A DNA stretch of 64,000 bases from Antedon mediterranea (lineage: Eukaryota; Echinodermata; Crinoidea; Comatulida; Antedonidae), in assembly GCF_964355755.1 (NCBI RefSeq), contig NC_092675.1:9377312-9441311 (forward strand). The letters run 5' to 3'. Below, piece by piece: positions 60,684 through 64,000 of the stretch; position 1 is the first letter of the stretch; the number at the start of each line of letters is the position of its first letter. The position numbers were made by a program, and so were the translations under genes. The notes under the pieces were generated by a model. That model did no database searches. It was not told the origin of the DNA and saw nothing but the letters and a program-made list of their open reading frames with translations.

Positions 60684-63045
60684 TCACAATTGTTCAAAAT
60701 CACCTGAAACTTGAAAGAAATAGGATAAATTGAGAGGTAATCATTATCTTCATACAGAAATTAACTCCCAATAGAAATGTAATTGAAAATTTTTCTAGTA
60801 GTAGAGCAATGTTATTTGAATTGAGTTTCAATAATAACCTGATTTAACATATTCATCTTACATTCTCATATGGAACATGGGTTTGAAATTTTTAGCTTAC
60901 AAAATTACAAAATAGAGAATGAAATTGAGAATATTAAATAATGAAATATTAAACAAAAATAATTATCTGTATAATATTTTAAATTGATTTAAAAAAAAAG
61001 TTAACTTAAAAAAGATGCTTCTGGATGATCCAGATGGAAAGATGATTTTAATAATCTTGACCCTGTCATTAAACAGAATAGGCCCTCTAGAGGTCAGTCT
61101 GTTTGATGATAGATCGTCATTATTTCTGAAGAAGCTGTCCAATCAGGACAGCGAAACTGTCAAGGTTAGTTGTTACTAATTATTGGTTTGGAAAAAAGAA
61201 TATTTTCAACAATGATTTTAATAAGTTTCATTTTTAAGAACTTGGCACGACTGGTGTGGAGTAGTAGGATGGTTTGGTTTCTAGTCGTTTCCTGAACCTG
61301 TTAGCAAGTCCGTCACTTATGAACCATCTGTCAATCATACAATTTGCAGTATTACTATGTAATTCATAGAAAAAGTAATTTAGGCTAAACAATTTTAAAG
61401 TCTACTTGCCCTTGATAATACAAGACAATTGAATATTAAATTGATGATATACTGTGCATACACCACCTGAATAAGACTTAGGGTTCAGACCTACGGAGTT
61501 ATGCTTTCGTATTGTACGCGGCATACAACTCCATACAGTGTAGGTCTGAACCAGGAAAAGATTAGTGGAAGCCACCTCGTACGACACTACTTTTTCGTTC
61601 ATTAAAAGATTAGTGAACACCGCTTACGATACGAAAGTAACGCATCAACGATTTTTTTTTGTAAAAAGCACTGTAAATATACGTTTTTATGGTTCTATTA
61701 TAATACCAAAAAAATGTACGATTGATTGAATAAAGTTCACATATATAAAATTTACAGTGTTTATTTATTTAGGTTAAGGTATGCAAACTATTATACAACT
61801 GATGTATGCAACTAGTCTGCCACCCACTGTAATTTTCACCATAATAAATAGTGCATTGTTTACTCCGGAATTGGCATAATTGCTGTTCTGGAAACATTTA
61901 AACAGTATCATAGTAGGAGTGTTCTGTATCTGAATTAGGCAAAATAACACTACTAAATACCCTTTTCACATTTGAATAAATTGATAATTGTAATGTAACA
62001 AATTTGTCAAAAAAAGTTGAGGTTTGATCTCCCAATTACACTTTTTCACTTTACAGTTTCGCGCTATTTGATTACATGATTGGTCAGCAAGGCATTTACA
62101 TGCGCGGTGTAACAACTTGGAACACATTGCTATGCAAATCTGGTTACAACTTGTTACAAGTACAATTTCTTGTAACATAAACAAAGAACTCTTACATAGC
62201 TGTTGTATTAGATAAAAAAAATATGTATTAATTAATATTAAAGACGGGCATCTTTAGGAATGAAAATGCAAAACATGTCCAGAAGTTAATTTACTCCCTC
62301 ACGTTCATGTTAATAGCTTAACCTGATTATAATTATCAGTTAAGCAGTCAAGTAATATGTCAAATGTTAAATTAGTAATTTATAGCTGTGAGGTTGCAGA
62401 ACTTTGACACACATATGCACACCAATATTATAGATCCTCACTCTATACAGTTCGTGATATTAACATTAGAATTTTGTTTTTTTTATGTTGGACTATTGTA
62501 CAAATTGAATTGGGTTAATTGGTAATTTTGCAGAACTGATTAAAACAATACTAGTATTGTAATATTCAATCTTTGACTAAATTAAATTCATCTTCATCAT
62601 TGTCGCTGCTGTAGGCCTACTGATTAGGGAGTTACACGTCCTCTAAGTATACCTCCACTTCCACCTGGTCTTTAGTTTGAACAGGATGTTGTGATAATAT
62701 AATGGAATAATAAAAAATACAATATCCTTCCATATATTAAACATTCATATTAAACCAAATATTATGAACAATTAAATTGATAATAATTGGCTAACATTTT
62801 GTGGAATTTTATTTGGCAAGGAAACACTTGAAGTAAACAGATATTATCACTGGAAGGATGTTTATCCTTGGTAATATAAAAGAGGCAGTTATATAAAAGG
62901 ACATTCATTTTAAATACACATACAGTAGCTAACAAGAAAATATTTTCACTCACAGGTATTTAGGTAACCTAAGATTTGAAAGTGAAAGGAAAAAGTAGTT
63001 ATAAAGTATAACCCATCCAGTCGTGCATAGCCTCTAATTAAATAA
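60684..63045. other. Non-coding region upstream of the membrane-protein gene
   Basis: Apart from the hairpin at 61492-61552, no gene or repeat is recognised. Confidence 0.45.
61492..61552. repeat. Foldback hairpin
   Basis: GGTTCAGACCTAC at the left pairs with GTAGGTCTGAACC at the right, and GGAGTT/AACTCC pair inside. It resembles a small MITE remnant. Confidence 0.65.
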
Positions 63046-63051
63046 GTGTGG

Positions 63052-63059
63052 TATATATT
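63052..63059 (+). promoter_or_regulatory. TATA box of the collagen-C4-like gene
   Basis: TATATATT lies 35 bases before the ATG, so a start site about 30 bases downstream would leave a very short 5' leader. The position is inferred from the motif only. Confidence 0.4.
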
Positions 63060-63093
63060 CAAGTCCAACAAGTAAACGCATACTAGAGAAACC

Positions 63094-63874
63094 ATGACGG
63101 AGATAAAAGCCAACACTATGGACTTGTCTCTGGTAATGGACAGTGAGCGGGAACTTCGCAGCCGTATAGTTCAGATGCGTAAACTCGTCAACATTTCACT
63201 TGGCCTTGCAATTGTATGTACAGTTTTACTATGTATAGTAATACCAACTTTATGTAGCATCATTGGGTCAGATAAAGCACGTATAGATCACCTGACAAGA
63301 AATGAAGTAAGTACTGTATGTGGCTACAAGAGCCAACAAATAGTTTTGACAACATAAAGTTGTTGCACACCGTTTTGTAATTACCAAACAATGAAGAAAA
63401 TAAACGTTTTTTGGGCGTTTTTTATTTTATTTCAGGAACAAATTTTAAAGTTATCAACTTCTGGAGATTACAGTTCAAGCAATGGTTCACAAAAGAAAGG
63501 CAAGTCTGAGTCAAAAAAGCACTGCGGATTCACACAATAAAAATGATACAAAAGTGGTTTCAGTTGTGAAATAACACATCTCAGTGATATAAAACTTCAG
63601 AGGATTTTGCTCAAAATATACAGTGTGGCTTTCATATGTCAAAACTGTTAATTATGCAAATAAATTCATCCATTTCAAACATCAACTGAAACCATTGAAG
63701 TTTTTTTTGTAGTAATTAAAGGTATTTCATATGGAATTTTAATTACACCTTCAAATACAGTATCTTTATTTAATGGTTGTTTGTTACTTGTTACAGTTCC
63801 CGAGTCTAAATTGACTATATTTACCCGTTGGGGGAGTGTAGATTGTCCAGGTACTGCTAAATTGATCTACAATG
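63094..63874 (+). CDS. Type II membrane protein of short-chain-collagen-C4-like type, 5' part
   Basis: Three exons are seen: 63094-63306 (phase 0 donor GAA/GTAAGT), 63436-63499 (acceptor TTTTATTTCAG; GC-type donor AAAG/GCAAGT) and 63797-63874 (acceptor TTGTTACAG; donor AATG/GTAAGT). Joined, they keep one frame. Residues 1-32 are a charged cytoplasmic N terminus, about 33-55 a membrane segment (LGLAIVCTVLLCIVI), then a short Ser/Gly/Lys linker. Exon 3 begins an extracellular domain (TIFTRWGSVDCPGTAKLIYN) that matches my memory of the C-terminal domain of sponge, cnidarian and echinoderm short-chain collagen C4-like proteins, with RWG at 103-105 and Cys109. There is no signal peptide cleavage site, so a signal-anchor is likely. 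No Gly-X-Y repeats are present in the visible exons; they may be absent. The ATG context AACCATGA is acceptable. The gene continues beyond the window. Confidence 0.7.
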
Positions 63875-64000
63875 GTAAGTGCTCAGCTTCGCAATTTTCT
63901 TGAAAACAATACTAGCAAATAACAATAATGTAGTTCTATAGGATAAATGATGTGACAATCATCAATAAATATAGCCATGTTGTAAAAACAAGTCACTAAT
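63875..64000 (+). other. Third intron of the membrane-protein gene, continuing past the window
   Basis: It starts with the donor GTAAGTGCTC. No acceptor and no further exon are visible before the end of the window. Confidence 0.55.

Noticed and set aside
62762-62953. 63-codon minus-strand frame upstream of the membrane-protein gene
   Set aside because: No similarity and no splice or promoter context; consistent with chance in AT-rich DNA.

Overview
This is animal nuclear DNA: AT-rich, gene-poor and dominated by transposable elements and tandem repeats. Everything that looks coding is either a transposon protein or a gene split by GT-AG (and one apparent GC-AG) introns; there are no operons or bacterial signals. 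A 5S/tRNA-derived SINE, a single-ORF Ty3/Gypsy element, several hAT-like non-autonomous elements, long foldback elements and a membrane protein of the short-chain-collagen-C4-like type together suggest a marine invertebrate. An echinoderm is a reasonable guess, but that is inference.

Layout. 1-2369: 3' part of a piggyBac element with an apparently intact 600-residue transposase. 2.4-16.3 kb: AT-rich non-coding DNA with a 5S-tRNA SINE (3402-3833), a small MITE with a CArG-like box (5660-5784), a foldback hairpin (6735-6833) and a 929-bp element with 38-bp inverted termini (8226-9154). 16.3-17.7 kb: a 25-bp tandem array next to an inverted field of degenerate repeats. 17.7-34.9 kb: mostly unrecognised AT-rich DNA with a second MITE copy, a candidate terminal exon (28215-28426) and a possible CpG-type promoter near 28.9 kb. 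34.9-36.9 kb: about 31 copies of a 63-bp satellite. 37-42 kb: a candidate minus-strand exon, a third MITE copy, a 757-bp inverted-terminus element, a tRNA-type SINE and a 641-bp hAT-like element.

42.7-54.1 kb: a nested cluster. Inverted arms rich in AGGTCA half-sites (many arranged as DR1) flank an intact Ty3/Gypsy retrotransposon (44215-48909) with two identical 94-bp LTRs and a 5-bp target duplication, a CpG-rich repeat, and further inverted repeats. 55.0-56.7 kb: about 28 copies of a 56-bp minisatellite whose units resemble a miniature intron. 57.5-60.7 kb: a 1596-bp hAT-like element, then a second copy of the 641-bp element in reverse orientation, itself split by an 813-bp hAT-like element. 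All of these have perfect 8-bp target duplications.

63.05-64.0 kb: the 5' end of the only convincing host gene, a type II membrane protein whose third exon begins a short-chain-collagen-C4-like C-terminal domain. It has a TATA box, a good start context, and three exons joined in frame; the gene continues past the window.

No new enzymatic system is visible. The most unusual signals are the foldback element saturated with nuclear-receptor-type motifs, the splice-site-like 56-bp minisatellite, the 63-bp satellite open on both strands, and two SINEs with different heads but one shared central domain.
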